This document shows positions 1 through 8,453 of a stretch of DNA of 64,000 nucleotides, one piece after another. Under the pieces are notes generated by a model. The model was not told the DNA's origin, did not search any database, and saw only the letters and a program-made list of their open reading frames with translations. Numbering within the stretch: the stretch's first letter is position 1; every line of letters starts with the position of its first letter. The DNA comes from Deferribacteres bacterium (lineage in GTDB: Bacteria; Zhuqueibacterota; Zhuqueibacteria; Zhuqueibacterales; Geothermadaptataceae). The stretch is from assembly GCA_020633675.1 (NCBI GenBank), contig JACKDE010000003.1, positions 992,001 to 1,056,000 on the forward strand. The letters are read 5' to 3'. The position numbers and the translations under genes were made by a program.

Positions 1-24
1 CATCCTCAGGTAAATCAGAAACCT

Positions 25-1077
25 ATGAAAACAAAAAATACAATGCGGGCATTCGTATTGCACGGTGCCAAAGATCTAAAGTTAGAGCAGCGTCCGGTGC
101 CAGTTGCTGGCCCCGGTGAAGTCCTGCTGAAGCTCAGAGCTGCGGGCATCTGTGGCAGCGATGTACATTACTATACCCATGGGCGATGTGGCAATTTTGT
201 ACCGACCCGACCCTTTATTCTCGGTCATGAGTTTTCGGGCGAGGTGGTACAGCTCGGCGACCGGGTCAATGGCCTGGCTGTTGGGCAAGCCGTCGCTGTC
301 GATCCGTCGCGTCCGTGCAGTCGCTGCAAGCTTTGCCGTTCTGGACGGTATAACCTGTGCCCGCAAATGGTCTATTTCGGATCGGCAAGTGTTATCCCAC
401 CCAGTGAGGGCTGTTTTTCCGATTATGTGCTCGTCCCTGCAGGCAATTGCGCGCCCCTTCCGGACGGATTTAAATATAGCTGGGGGGCGCTGCTGGAGCC
501 GCTAAGTGTCGCCGCACATGCAATCCATCGCTCAGGTGGCGTCGCCGGCAAGCGGGTCTTGATCACCGGTGGCGGCACGATTGGACAGATGATTCTGAAA
601 GTGGCTCTGACGTACGGCGCGAGCTGCGTAGTCGTTTCTGATCCGATGCCGCACGCACGTGAATTCGCATTGAAATCCGGCGCGATCGGCGTTCTCGATC
701 CAATGGCCGATACGATGCCTGCGGAAGCGACGAACTGGGCTCCCGGTGGCTTTGACACTGCATTTGAAGCAGCCGGAGCAGCCGTGGCGGCAAACCAGGC
801 CATCCAGTTGGCCGCGACTGGTGGCACGATTGTGCAGGTTGGCACCCTGGAAGATGGTGTTGCGCTACCAATGAATCGGTTATTGACCAAAGAACTGCAG
901 TATGTAGCCTCCTGGCGTTTTGCCAATGTGTTCCAGGAAGTGATTCAATTGGTATCCAGTGGGCGTCTCAATGTGGAACCGTTGATCACCAGGATTTATC
1001 CATTTGAAAAATTGAACGAAGCGTTCATTCAGGCTTCGAGCGGTAATGGTGTTCTAAAGGTGCAAATATCAAATTAG
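25..1077 (+). CDS. Zinc-dependent sugar/polyol dehydrogenase (MDR family)
   Basis: Medium-chain alcohol dehydrogenase of the sorbitol/L-idonate/L-threonine dehydrogenase type, expected to oxidise a sugar alcohol or sugar acid with NAD(P)+ in the cytoplasm. The catalytic-zinc residues are visible in GICGSDVHYY and GHEFSGEV. A structural-zinc cysteine set follows (C-x2-C-x2-C-x7-C in the stretch from CSRCKLC to NLC). The nucleotide-binding loop is GGGTIGQ. The 350-residue length is normal. A second ATG at position 43 (MRAFVLHG) is also plausible, because family members usually begin close to that sequence. It is followed after 14 bp by an aldo/keto reductase and then a lactonase-like hydrolase, which suggests an oxidative sugar-degradation operon that may continue left of the window. 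The exact substrate cannot be read from the sequence; 2-keto-3-deoxy-fuconate or an idonate-like acid are possibilities. Confidence 0.88.
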   Translation: MKTKNTMRAFVLHGAKDLKLEQRPVPVAGPGEVLLKLRAAGICGSDVHYYTHGRCGNFVPTRPFILGHEFSGEVVQLGDRVNGLAVGQAVAVDPSRPCSRCKLCRSGRYNLCPQMVYFGSASVIPPSEGCFSDYVLVPAGNCAPLPDGFKYSWGALLEPLSVAAHAIHRSGGVAGKRVLITGGGTIGQMILKVALTYGASCVVVSDPMPHAREFALKSGAIGVLDPMADTMPAEATNWAPGGFDTAFEAAGAAVAANQAIQLAATGGTIVQVGTLEDGVALPMNRLLTKELQYVASWRFANVFQEVIQLVSSGRLNVEPLITRIYPFEKLNEAFIQASSGNGVLKVQISN

Positions 1078-1091
1078 AAAATAGACCCACG

Positions 1092-2030
1092 ATGATGATG
1101 AAAAAGTTAGGCAAGACCGGCTTGAAGGTATCGGTGCTGAGCTTTGGGGCATCTGCACTGGGTGGCGTGTTTCACGCGGTGGATGAAAAACAAGGAATTC
1201 GCGCTGTGCACGCCGCGCTCGATGCCGGCATCAACTACTTTGACGTGGCTCCAGCGTACGGCGGTACCTTGGCCGAGACTGTTTTGGGGAAGGCGCTGAA
1301 AGATATCCCGAGAGAGCGCTACTTTCTTTCCACCAAGGCCGGCAAATACACCAAACCGGGAGCTTATGGCAACGACCGCTTCGATTACACAGAAAAGACA
1401 ATTCGCAGCGGGCTGGATGCCAGCATGCAAAGACTCGGCGTGGACTATCTTGATATCGTGCACCTGCACGACTTCGAATATCAAAACGGGCGCCATGTCG
1501 AAGCTGCATTTGCCAAAGGTTTCCCAACACTGGTTGCCCTGAAATCCGAAGGACGAATCGGTGCTGTTGGTGCCGGGATTTACACAATGGATGTTTGGCA
1601 ACGCGTCATCAAGGAAGCTCCGGTCGATGTCATCCTGATGCATAACCACTATTGCTTAAACGATACGCGCGGGATCGAACTTGTCGCGCCATGTGCACAA
1701 ATAAACATCGGCATCATCAACGCGTCTCCGTTTGCTAGCGGCCTGCTGACCGGCAGCGAAATTGCTTCCTGGCACCCGGCTAGGCCGCAACACCGGCAGC
1801 TTTTTGAACAGGCAGCCCAATTCTGCAAACGAGCGGGCTATCCACTCCCCAAGCTGGCTTTCCAGTTTGCAGCTCAGAATGACCTTTTCCCAACAACAAT
1901 GTTCAGCACTGCCCGTGAAAGCTCAGTCAAGCGGAACCTGGAATGGTATACGGAGCCAATCGACACATCGCTGTTGTCGGAAGTGCAGAACATTCTGGCG
2001 CCGGTGATGAATCATCAGTGGGATTACTGA
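1092..2030 (+). CDS. Aldo/keto reductase, D-threo-aldose/L-fucose 1-dehydrogenase-like
   Basis: Aldo/keto reductase of the (beta/alpha)8 fold. The N-terminal GKTGLKVSVLSFGASALGG, the catalytic Asp/Tyr stretch (FDVAPAYGG), the Lys in STKAGKY and the HLHD segment near residue 120 are all typical. It most resembles the L-galactose / D-threo-aldose 1-dehydrogenase branch, which oxidises L-fucose, L-galactose or D-arabinose at C1 to the lactone using NAD(P)+. The start is one of three consecutive ATG codons at 1092, 1095 and 1098, and no strong ribosome site distinguishes them. A lactonase-like amidohydrolase lies 42 bp downstream, the partner expected for a lactone product. Family is confident; substrate is inferred from the pairing. 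Confidence 0.87.
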   Translation: MMMKKLGKTGLKVSVLSFGASALGGVFHAVDEKQGIRAVHAALDAGINYFDVAPAYGGTLAETVLGKALKDIPRERYFLSTKAGKYTKPGAYGNDRFDYTEKTIRSGLDASMQRLGVDYLDIVHLHDFEYQNGRHVEAAFAKGFPTLVALKSEGRIGAVGAGIYTMDVWQRVIKEAPVDVILMHNHYCLNDTRGIELVAPCAQINIGIINASPFASGLLTGSEIASWHPARPQHRQLFEQAAQFCKRAGYPLPKLAFQFAAQNDLFPTTMFSTARESSVKRNLEWYTEPIDTSLLSEVQNILAPVMNHQWDY

Positions 2031-2072
2031 AAAATAGGCGAACACTCGATTACAACCAGGGAAGAAGCAATA

Positions 2073-2918
2073 ATGCAAATTGATAGTCATCAACATTTCT
2101 GGAAAATCAACGACACCGACTATGTTTGGATGAATGAAGCGCACGCATCGATTCAGCGCGATTTTCTGCCGCGCGATTTGGAGCCACTGTTGCGCGCAAA
2201 TCACCTTGATGGAACCATTGCTGTACAAGCACGCCAAATGCTCAAGGAAACGCAATGGTTGCTCGAATTGTCGGAGCAGCACCCGTTAATCCGCGGCGTA
2301 GTGGGTTGGGTGCCGCTTGCAGAGCCGGGTATCCAAAATCAACTGGATGTCTTCGCCAGTCATCCCAAACTCGTTGGTGTGCGTCATGTTGTCCATGATG
2401 AACCGGATGATAACTTCATTTTGCGCAAGGATTTCAATGAAGGCGTAAGTCATCTGAAGCAATACGCTCTTTGTTATGACGTCCTGATTTTTGAAAAGCA
2501 TTTGCCGCAAACCATCAAGTTTGTCGACCGTCACCCGAACCAGCCGATGGTAGTCGACCACATTGCGAAGCCAGTTATTCAGCACGAACGCTTCGATCGA
2601 AGATGGGCCGAGAACATCCGAATATTGGCGCAGCGTGAACATGTTTGCTGCAAACTCTCAGGATTGGTCACCGAAGTGCGAGACGCCAGTTGGGATGCAA
2701 GCTTGCTTCTCCCCTACTTTGAAACTGTTCTTGAAGCTTTTGGCGCAGATCGACTGCTTTTCGGATCGGACTGGCCAGTTTGTCTGCTGGCAACTGACTA
2801 TGACGATTGGGCTCGCACTGTCCGTCAGTTCATCCAATCCCTGAGTTCTGACGAACAAGCAGCCATCATGGGAGGCAATACGATACGTTTCTACGGATTG
2901 TCCTCTGAATTGCCTTGA
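2073..2918 (+). CDS. Amidohydrolase-2 family lactonase, L-fuconolactonase-like
   Basis: TIM-barrel metal-dependent hydrolase of the amidohydrolase-2 family. The N-terminal metal motif is IDSHQHFW (HxH), a HIAKP segment lies mid-protein, and the conserved metal-binding Asp is in FGSDWPVC near the C-terminus. Members with this pattern hydrolyse sugar lactones such as L-fuconolactone or L-rhamnonolactone. Length (281 residues) is normal. The ribosome site is weak (a GGGAAG stretch about 9 bp before the ATG). Its position behind the aldose dehydrogenase suggests a dehydrogenase, lactonase, acid order. Its last 260 bp are antisense to the extended reading frame of the neighbouring minus-strand membrane protein. 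Confidence 0.86.
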   Translation: MQIDSHQHFWKINDTDYVWMNEAHASIQRDFLPRDLEPLLRANHLDGTIAVQARQMLKETQWLLELSEQHPLIRGVVGWVPLAEPGIQNQLDVFASHPKLVGVRHVVHDEPDDNFILRKDFNEGVSHLKQYALCYDVLIFEKHLPQTIKFVDRHPNQPMVVDHIAKPVIQHERFDRRWAENIRILAQREHVCCKLSGLVTEVRDASWDASLLLPYFETVLEAFGADRLLFGSDWPVCLLATDYDDWARTVRQFIQSLSSDEQAAIMGGNTIRFYGLSSELP

Positions 2919-3338
2919 AAAAATGAGCAATATGTTTTGCCATATTTCATTTTTTTCAGGAACGGCTTTTTTTCTATACCAATGAACGATGAACAGGATG
3001 CCGACAATAAACATCGTTATGCCCATCACCACACCAGCGCCTTTGTCTGTTTCCGCTACATACAATCCCGGATACCACACGATCCCCCACCAAACAATAA
3101 AGATTATTCCAGCGACGAAATGATTCTTCCAGGAAGCATAGTAGCCTGCCACAAAAACAACAAACGCAAAACTGACAAAAATACCGTCAGGTGTGATATT
3201 GCGGTAATCTGGATTCTCGAAAAGCAGAAAGCTGAGGATGAGTAAAAGGTATAAGCTTGCATATATGGTCGTTATCATCAGCGGGATTCTCGGATTTTTT
3301 CCCTTCTCATTTGCCTGAGCTGGAGAGTCGTCTTTCAT
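2658..3338 (-). CDS. Four-helix membrane protein with antisense-overlapping tail
   Basis: A credible small membrane protein of unknown function. The start ATG has a good Shine-Dalgarno (AGGAG, 8 bp upstream). Residues 20 to about 130 hold four hydrophobic helices, including LMITTIYASLYLLLILSFLL and VVMGITMFIVGILFIVHW. After HWYRKK the reading frame runs on for about 90 residues, antisense to the conserved C-terminal part of the adjacent lactonase gene. That tail looks like read-through, so the natural stop near 2930 may have been lost, or a frameshift lies there. I trust the membrane part; whether the last 90 residues are real is doubtful. Confidence 0.55.
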   Translation of the reverse strand: MKDDSPAQANEKGKNPRIPLMITTIYASLYLLLILSFLLFENPDYRNITPDGIFVSFAFVVFVAGYYASWKNHFVAGIIFIVWWGIVWYPGLYVAETDKGAGVVMGITMFIVGILFIVHWYRKKAVPEKNEIWQNILLIFSRQFRGQSVETYRIASHDGCLFVRTQGLDELTDSASPIVIVSCQQTNWPVRSEKQSICAKSFKNSFKVGEKQACIPTGVSHFGDQS

Positions 3339-3638
3339 GACAGGACTCCTGATTTCATTGCATGATCATAGTCTGACCCTGCCCGCCCGCGAATCAGTGG
3401 CGTCTCTTGCTTCAGTTTGCGATTCGAAAAAGTTGAATTAGAAGCCTACAGAAATATCGATAATGCAAAAGAATGGGCAGGACATTTCTGATTTTTATAC
3501 ACAATGGCGATGCTGCCATCTTCAAGAGCAAGCGCCAGCGATGGCAGTTCGTTTGTGAGTCATCTGGCCCACTACGCTGATCAGCTTATCGGGGCAAATG
3601 ATCTGAATTGTACCTATGTGAGCTGCAAAGGTGTCTGT
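3339..3638. other. Intergenic, no gene seen
   Basis: About 300 bp between the membrane protein and the GYD protein. It contains short open frames on the plus strand without family resemblance. No repeat, hairpin or RNA gene was recognised. Confidence 0.4.
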
Positions 3639-3923
3639 TCATTTCTTTGCAACAAGCTGATCGAACTCTGCGACAGGCATTGCCGGCAAGGTCGAAAACG
3701 AGATCCCGGTTTCGCTCGTAATCGCGATAGAAGCCTGAAGAGCTTTGCTCATATCAGGGAAATCACCTATCATGATTAAGTCGTACGCACCCAATAGCGC
3801 ATACATCGCAGTCAACCGACCTTCAAAACGCTCAGCAATTTCCACAACTTTCCGTGTCCGCTGTTCGGAAACCTCCTTCAAGGCATCCGGAGAATACTTA
3901 CCAAACATAATAAACGTATACAT
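3639..3923 (-). CDS. GYD-domain protein
   Basis: A 94-residue protein of the GYD family, small ferredoxin-fold proteins of unknown biochemical role. The family name motif appears as LLGAYDLIMIGDFPD near residue 45. The N-terminus MYTFIMFGKYSPDALKEVS and the middle RTRKVVEIAERFEGRL match the family layout. The ATG at 3923 has GGAG about 8 bp upstream; a GTG one codon earlier is possible. It stands alone between small hypothetical genes, so context says little about function. Confidence 0.8.
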   Translation of the reverse strand: MYTFIMFGKYSPDALKEVSEQRTRKVVEIAERFEGRLTAMYALLGAYDLIMIGDFPDMSKALQASIAITSETGISFSTLPAMPVAEFDQLVAKK

Positions 3924-4362
3924 CACGCTCTCCGCACTTAAACAATCTTTGACACTAATTGCTATGAGGCGATGAATCGCATTTTATGGAAGCGACCATA
4001 CCTATCTCACTCACTGAATGGAAAAACCGTTCCGGAAAATCATGTCGATTTTGTACGGATCGGTAATTTCCAAAGCAAGCGCTTGTCACCGCATGCACCG
4101 ACGCAAAAACAAGTGCTTGCTTCGCTAATCCGAAAAGGTCATGGTGCCGCTGCCCGGTCATTATGTCGAAATGATGGATTTTAGGGAAGAAATTTTGCAG
4201 TCGCCTTGTCCCCGGGCGATGTAAGAATTTGGCAGGATTTTTCAGGTAAGATTTTGAATTGATGAAAGTCCCCCCTGCTGACATTAACGCACGACAAACT
4301 TATCAAAAAGACAATCCCGAGTGCTTCTCTTTCGTGCATATCAACTGCTCCGTATGAGCCTT
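3924..4362. other. Intergenic, possible decayed coding remnant
   Basis: About 440 bp with no convincing gene. On the minus strand short protein-like pieces (GSGTMTFSD, and further on ALEITDPYKIDMIF) sit in frames broken by stops, which could be the remains of a small enzyme gene. The pieces are too short to name a family. Confidence 0.25.
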
Positions 4363-4893
4363 TCAGCTCAAATCGACATTCGAATAGTCCAGCCGATTTT
4401 TTGACAGAACTTGTTCGAGTGTTACCTTTTTGTCGGTGTACAAATTGTATGCATCAACCAGCTTCTTGAGCGATTCAGTATATCCGTCAGCACACAGTGC
4501 ATATTCAGCTGATGCCTCGGCGCGGCGCAATTCGATGAGCACGTATCCGATTTGCTCAAAATAATAGCTTGCCATGGATCGGGCAATCAAGTCCTGGATA
4601 GCCTGATCCATGCTCTCTTCTTTTTGCAACTGCACTTTTTGCTGTTTTTGTTGGTGCACACGGCGAAGGTGCAATGACAAATCATCGTCGACACCGAGAT
4701 AATGCAAGCTTTTGATTTCTCTGCCTTTTTCAGCTTGTGCAGCATCGATTTGATTCAAAATATAGCTTTCGATCGCTTCGCGCTCATCGGGAGTGAGTCC
4801 GCGATGAGAAAAGTATCGAATCGATTGCCGTTTTTCTCGGTATTGCGCTTTAATCATCACGTCCGATGTAGAAAAATAGATCAGCTCATTCAT
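4363..4893 (-). CDS. Hypothetical protein, mostly helical
   Basis: Unrecognised protein of 176 residues from the ATG at 4893, which has a GGAG about 10 bp upstream. An in-frame TTG at 4974 would add 27 residues but lacks a clear ribosome site. It has no signal peptide or membrane segment. A charged, glutamine-rich central stretch (RRVHQQKQQKVQLQKEES, near residue 90) suggests coiled coil, followed by a helical C-terminal half. It appears cytoplasmic and monocistronic. Confidence 0.6.
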   Translation of the reverse strand: MNELIYFSTSDVMIKAQYREKRQSIRYFSHRGLTPDEREAIESYILNQIDAAQAEKGREIKSLHYLGVDDDLSLHLRRVHQQKQQKVQLQKEESMDQAIQDLIARSMASYYFEQIGYVLIELRRAEASAEYALCADGYTESLKKLVDAYNLYTDKKVTLEQVLSKNRLDYSNVDLS

Positions 4894-5077
4894 TTCAGAC
4901 AACTCCAGGTTGATATCGAAGCCAATAAAAACGCTGCGAAGCTTTTTATATGGATTCTTCTGTGAATCGGGCAAATTTGTTTTTGTCTTTGCGAATGAAG
5001 AGCTTATCTGAAAACCCTGAGAATCGAATCAAAGATTTTCAGACAGGCCCTCAATGCAACTCATATCAAATTCAAAC

Positions 5078-5794
5078 TTATTGTTTTTCAACGAAGCCAT
5101 ATTTAATTAACTTCATTGTATGCTCCTTGATCAGGCCGATGCCAGGTGCGTAAAGTTTGTACTCCATTTCATCCGGCTTTATTTTAGACGATTCTTTTGT
5201 CTTCAGACAATTCTCGAACGCACCTGCTGGTGTATTAAATTTTTCTGAGACACTGACAATCTCAGCACGATCCATGGCAACTTCCGGAGCAACTTCCTGA
5301 TAATACATTTTCCCTACTTGCGGATTTCCAGCCATGATCAAGCCTGGCTTTGCACCATCTTTATAGGCGAGCCAAGCGCCATCGTGTTGTGCAATTTTGC
5401 CGTCTTCGTAAATATCGACAGTTTCGCCAAAATAAAAGACATCACCACTTTCTCGATTTATGGCGAAAAAATTCCTTGAAACTTCAGTCAGCTCGCCATC
5501 TTCTTCTTCTCGTTCTTCGACCACTCGCGTGATGATACCATTGATTTCCTTTGTTTCGTCAAGGACGGTGATCGTCAGCTTTTCATCGTCCGAGGCGAGC
5601 ACAATTTGGAAGCCCGGCTCGAGAACAAAATATTTTGATTTGCCAGATGAAGCCAGTTTCTGCTTGGCAATATCGAACTCTTCCTGCCAGCCTTGCGCAA
5701 ATGCGCTATCTGCAAGCAGCGCGAATAAAGCGAATGCCAAAAAAGCAGCAACTGCCGCCACCGTTCGGGTTAAAAATTGTTTTGCCCTGATCAT
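5078..5794 (-). CDS. Exported protein, distant paralog of the two proteins at 21.7-23.7 kb
   Basis: Exported protein of 238 residues. The ATG at 5794 has AAGGAG 8 bp upstream and opens a signal peptide (MIRAKQFL, then a hydrophobic run ending LLADSAFA). The mature part shares the order of features seen in two longer proteins in the window: a LEPG segment, an ITRVVEE strand, FFAINRESGDVFYFGE, VDIYEDGK, GAWLAYKDGAKPG, then YAPGIGLIKEH. In the others these read LKPG, FFAQDNDGNVW, YEDSKL and GVGNI. Function is unknown; a beta-rich periplasmic or surface domain is likely. Homology to the other two is my reading by eye. Confidence 0.75.
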   Translation of the reverse strand: MIRAKQFLTRTVAAVAAFLAFALFALLADSAFAQGWQEEFDIAKQKLASSGKSKYFVLEPGFQIVLASDDEKLTITVLDETKEINGIITRVVEEREEEDGELTEVSRNFFAINRESGDVFYFGETVDIYEDGKIAQHDGAWLAYKDGAKPGLIMAGNPQVGKMYYQEVAPEVAMDRAEIVSVSEKFNTPAGAFENCLKTKESSKIKPDEMEYKLYAPGIGLIKEHTMKLIKYGFVEKQ

Positions 5795-6378
5795 TTCATG
5801 TCTCCTTGCTTTGAACAATCCAGCCGATGGAAGCCGTTGCCCGCACCATGAATCCCCGAAGGGTGATCGCCGATGCCGCATCTTGTGTGTTTCCAAAAGC
5901 TGGCATGGATGAAAATCGAGTTGCTTTGCACAAAAGAGAACGATTTAATAATCCTGTCGGCTCATCGTGCTACTCTATATTACAGTAAAATGATTAAAAA
6001 ACACTTCGCACAGCGACTTCGTTTTCAGCACGATTTGACTCAACCTGGTCAACTTGAGTCTGCAAGTGATACATTGCCAAGCTGCATTTCTGCCTGGCCG
6101 TGCAGTTTTTACGCATCGATTTAGCCTGCGATGGCGCTCTGCAAATGTGATGCCCGCAAATTTGGTCATCTCTTCGCTGAGCGCTTTGATGTCTTTTTCA
6201 CAACCATTTCATTTGCAAGCCTGAAAACTCAACGTGTAAAAAATGTGGATCTTTCAGACCGGTAGGATACAAGACGAAAGCTGCAAAATATTGGTTTTGC
6301 GTAAGGATTGTAGCAGATAGCGCAAAAAATTGCTTACAAATGTTTCAATAATTTGACATTGAGGCAAGGAAGGGTGTT
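5795..6378. other. 584-bp intergenic region without a gene
   Basis: No credible gene was seen; a 64-codon minus-strand frame at 5975-6169 has no family features. The region holds a moderate -24/-12-like site at 6141-6154 on the minus strand and a small inverted repeat (GACTCAA / TTGAGTC) near 6047-6070. It separates the exported-protein gene from the end of the histidine-kinase operon. Confidence 0.4.
6141..6154 (-). promoter_or_regulatory. Possible sigma-54 (-24/-12) promoter, moderate
   Basis: Reading the minus strand, GGGCATC-ACAT-TTGCA has GG and GC exactly 12 bp apart and a perfect -12 box, but only a partial -24 box against TGGCACG-N4-TTGCW. It points to the exported-protein gene starting at 5794, which would give a leader of about 335 nt. 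That length makes this a weaker candidate than the sites at 26.5, 26.9, 39.3 and 39.5 kb. Confidence 0.35.
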
Positions 6379-7782
6379 TCAGGAAAGATTATGAACAGGA
6401 AAAGTGATATGAACGGTCGTTCCCTCTTCTGGCTGGCTTTGCATGGTAATGGTACCATGATGCAATTCGACAATCCACTTGCAAATGGATAATCCCAATC
6501 CGCTGCCACCACCTGCACGCGCCTTATCCACACGATAAAACCGGTCAAAAATGTGAGGCAGGTCAGATTCTGGAATACCTTCTCCTGAATCTTCGATGGT
6601 GATATCGATGAGGCGTTCGCTTTTATGCAGTTGGAATTCGATAAAACCATGTTCGGTGTGCTTGGCGGCGTTGTCGGCAAGATTAAACAGCAATCTTTGA
6701 ATGAGCTGCCTGTCGCCTTTAAAAGTCACTTCATCGCAGTGCGGTAATTTGATCTCAATCGGCTTTTCGTTCACAAGCACATTCAAATCATCAATGATGT
6801 CCTTAAGCAGGCTATCGATTCGAAATGTAGATTTTTGGATCGGGTAATCGCCGGTATCCGAGCTCGCCAGCAGCATCAAATCTTCGACAATTTTGCTCAT
6901 AGATATAGCGTGGTCAAGGGATCTTTGCAGCACAGCCTGGGTTTCATCCGAATTATCCTGATTTTGATAAGCCAGTTCGAGTTCGCCACGCATAATCGTC
7001 AGCGGCGTCCGCAATTCATGCGCGGCGTCTTGAGAGAATTGCTGCACCTTTTTAATACCGCCTTCGAGCCGGTCGATCATATAATTCAATGTTGTCACCA
7101 ATTGTCCAAACTCATCCTTGCCGCGATATCCCGGCAAACGTTCGCTGAGATTGGTCATTGTGATTTTTTCTGCGGCTTCTGCTGTCCTGGCAACTGGCCG
7201 CATCGCCCTGCCAGCCAAAAAATAGCCGCCGAACAACACCAGTGCGAGCGTCAACGGCAACCCTACGAGCAGAATTTCCCTGAATTCTTCGGCTATTTCA
7301 AATAGCAAATGGTATTCTTCAGCTATCACAATCGTTCCCCAGGGCAGCGCTGTAACGAGGAAACGATAAAGGCGATTTTGCAGGCGGCGATTGTACAGGC
7401 CGGTTTTTTGCAATTGAAAATTTTCGCCCTGCCGGAAAACGCTGTTTTCGATCCGACCTTCTTCGATAATAAGCGGTTCACTTTCTTTATTGACGATGAG
7501 CGCGACATATTGGTATTCGTGACCATGAATTTCCTTCAAATCGCCACGAAGGTCATTTACAAGTTGGTCGCCCTCATCACTATTGGCTGCAGGCAGGCTC
7601 TGGTACTCCGTCTCATACAGTTCGATGATGATATTGCGGGATTCCTTTAATTGTGAATCCATTTGATCCTGCAGCCCAATATAAAGCGAGGCAGCACCAG
7701 CGAGAAGCAACAAAAAGAAAACGCTCGCATACACGAGCGCAATGGTCAGGGTTAATTTTGTACGAATGGACAGATGCATCAT
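6379..7782 (-). CDS. Sensor histidine kinase, OmpR-partner type
   Basis: Membrane sensor kinase of 467 residues from the ATG at 7782. One helix at about residues 10-35 and another at 168-192 flank a periplasmic sensor domain of about 130 residues. A HAMP linker follows, then the H-box QDAAHELRTP with the phosphorylated His near residue 255. The ATP-binding domain shows NLADNAAKH (N box), DSGEGIP (G1) and GSGLGLSI (G2). Its start codon overlaps the stop of the response regulator (ATGA), so the two are translationally coupled. It is the last gene of an operon with two phosphatases. The signal sensed is not deducible. Confidence 0.93.
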   Translation of the reverse strand: MMHLSIRTKLTLTIALVYASVFFLLLLAGAASLYIGLQDQMDSQLKESRNIIIELYETEYQSLPAANSDEGDQLVNDLRGDLKEIHGHEYQYVALIVNKESEPLIIEEGRIENSVFRQGENFQLQKTGLYNRRLQNRLYRFLVTALPWGTIVIAEEYHLLFEIAEEFREILLVGLPLTLALVLFGGYFLAGRAMRPVARTAEAAEKITMTNLSERLPGYRGKDEFGQLVTTLNYMIDRLEGGIKKVQQFSQDAAHELRTPLTIMRGELELAYQNQDNSDETQAVLQRSLDHAISMSKIVEDLMLLASSDTGDYPIQKSTFRIDSLLKDIIDDLNVLVNEKPIEIKLPHCDEVTFKGDRQLIQRLLFNLADNAAKHTEHGFIEFQLHKSERLIDITIEDSGEGIPESDLPHIFDRFYRVDKARAGGGSGLGLSICKWIVELHHGTITMQSQPEEGTTVHITFPVHNLS

Positions 7783-8453
7783 TCTGGTTCCCGCATAACA
7801 TATCCTCCGTTGCGAACGGTATGAATAATCCTTGGACACCCACACTCTTCGATTTTGGTTCGCAATCGCCTGATATAGACTTCGATGATATTGTAATCCC
7901 CCTCAAAGTGAAAATCCCAGACATGTTCAGCAATCATGCCTTTGCTGAGCAATCGGTTTTTGTTGCGAAGCAAATATTCCAAAATAGCATATTCGCGGTT
8001 GGTCAGTTCCATCAGTGTGCCGTTCACGCGAACTTCATGCCCAACCGTATCCAACGCCAGCGCTCCCAAGGTCAGGACCGGCGACTTGACCTCAGCGTTG
8101 CGGCGCAAAAGCGAACGCACCCTTGCTCGTAATTCGGCAACGGCAAAGGGCTTGGCCAGGTAATCGTCGGCTCCCAAATCCAGCCCTTTTACGCGATCGT
8201 GCACTTCGCCGCGCGCCGACAGGATCAATACGGGCGTACGCAAACCTTCGTCCCGCAAAGCCCTCAACACAGAAAGTCCATCCTTGCCGGGCAGCATGAT
8301 ATCGAGCAAAATCAAATCATAAGACTCGGAAAGTGCCTTATCCTCCCCCGATTTGCCATCGTAGGCAATGTCAACCGCGTGTTTCTCCTGACGAAGCACC
8401 TTGCCAACGAAGGATGCAACATCCTTCTCATCTTCTACGACCAGCACGCGCAT
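7779..8453 (-). CDS. OmpR/PhoB-family response regulator
   Basis: Two-domain response regulator of 224 residues. The receiver has the acidic pair EDE at 7-9, the phosphoacceptor Asp near residue 51 in LILLDIMLPGKDG, and the conserved Lys in DYLAKPFA. The C-terminal winged helix includes LTNREYAILEYLLRN and VYIRRLRTKI, typical of DNA-binding OmpR-type regulators. It starts immediately after the stop of the PAP2 gene and overlaps the kinase by 4 bp. It likely controls its own operon and possibly envelope or phosphate functions, given the phosphatase neighbours; that is inference. Confidence 0.94.
   Translation of the reverse strand: MRVLVVEDEKDVASFVGKVLRQEKHAVDIAYDGKSGEDKALSESYDLILLDIMLPGKDGLSVLRALRDEGLRTPVLILSARGEVHDRVKGLDLGADDYLAKPFAVAELRARVRSLLRRNAEVKSPVLTLGALALDTVGHEVRVNGTLMELTNREYAILEYLLRNKNRLLSKGMIAEHVWDFHFEGDYNIIEVYIRRLRTKIEECGCPRIIHTVRNGGYVMREPE

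Noticed and set aside
3955..4284. 109-codon minus-strand frame
   Set aside because: No family resemblance, no ribosome site and a composition unlike neighbouring genes. Protein-like fragments are in other frames with stops.
5975..6169. 64-codon minus-strand frame
   Set aside because: No features of a real protein; it overlaps the possible promoter at 6141-6154.
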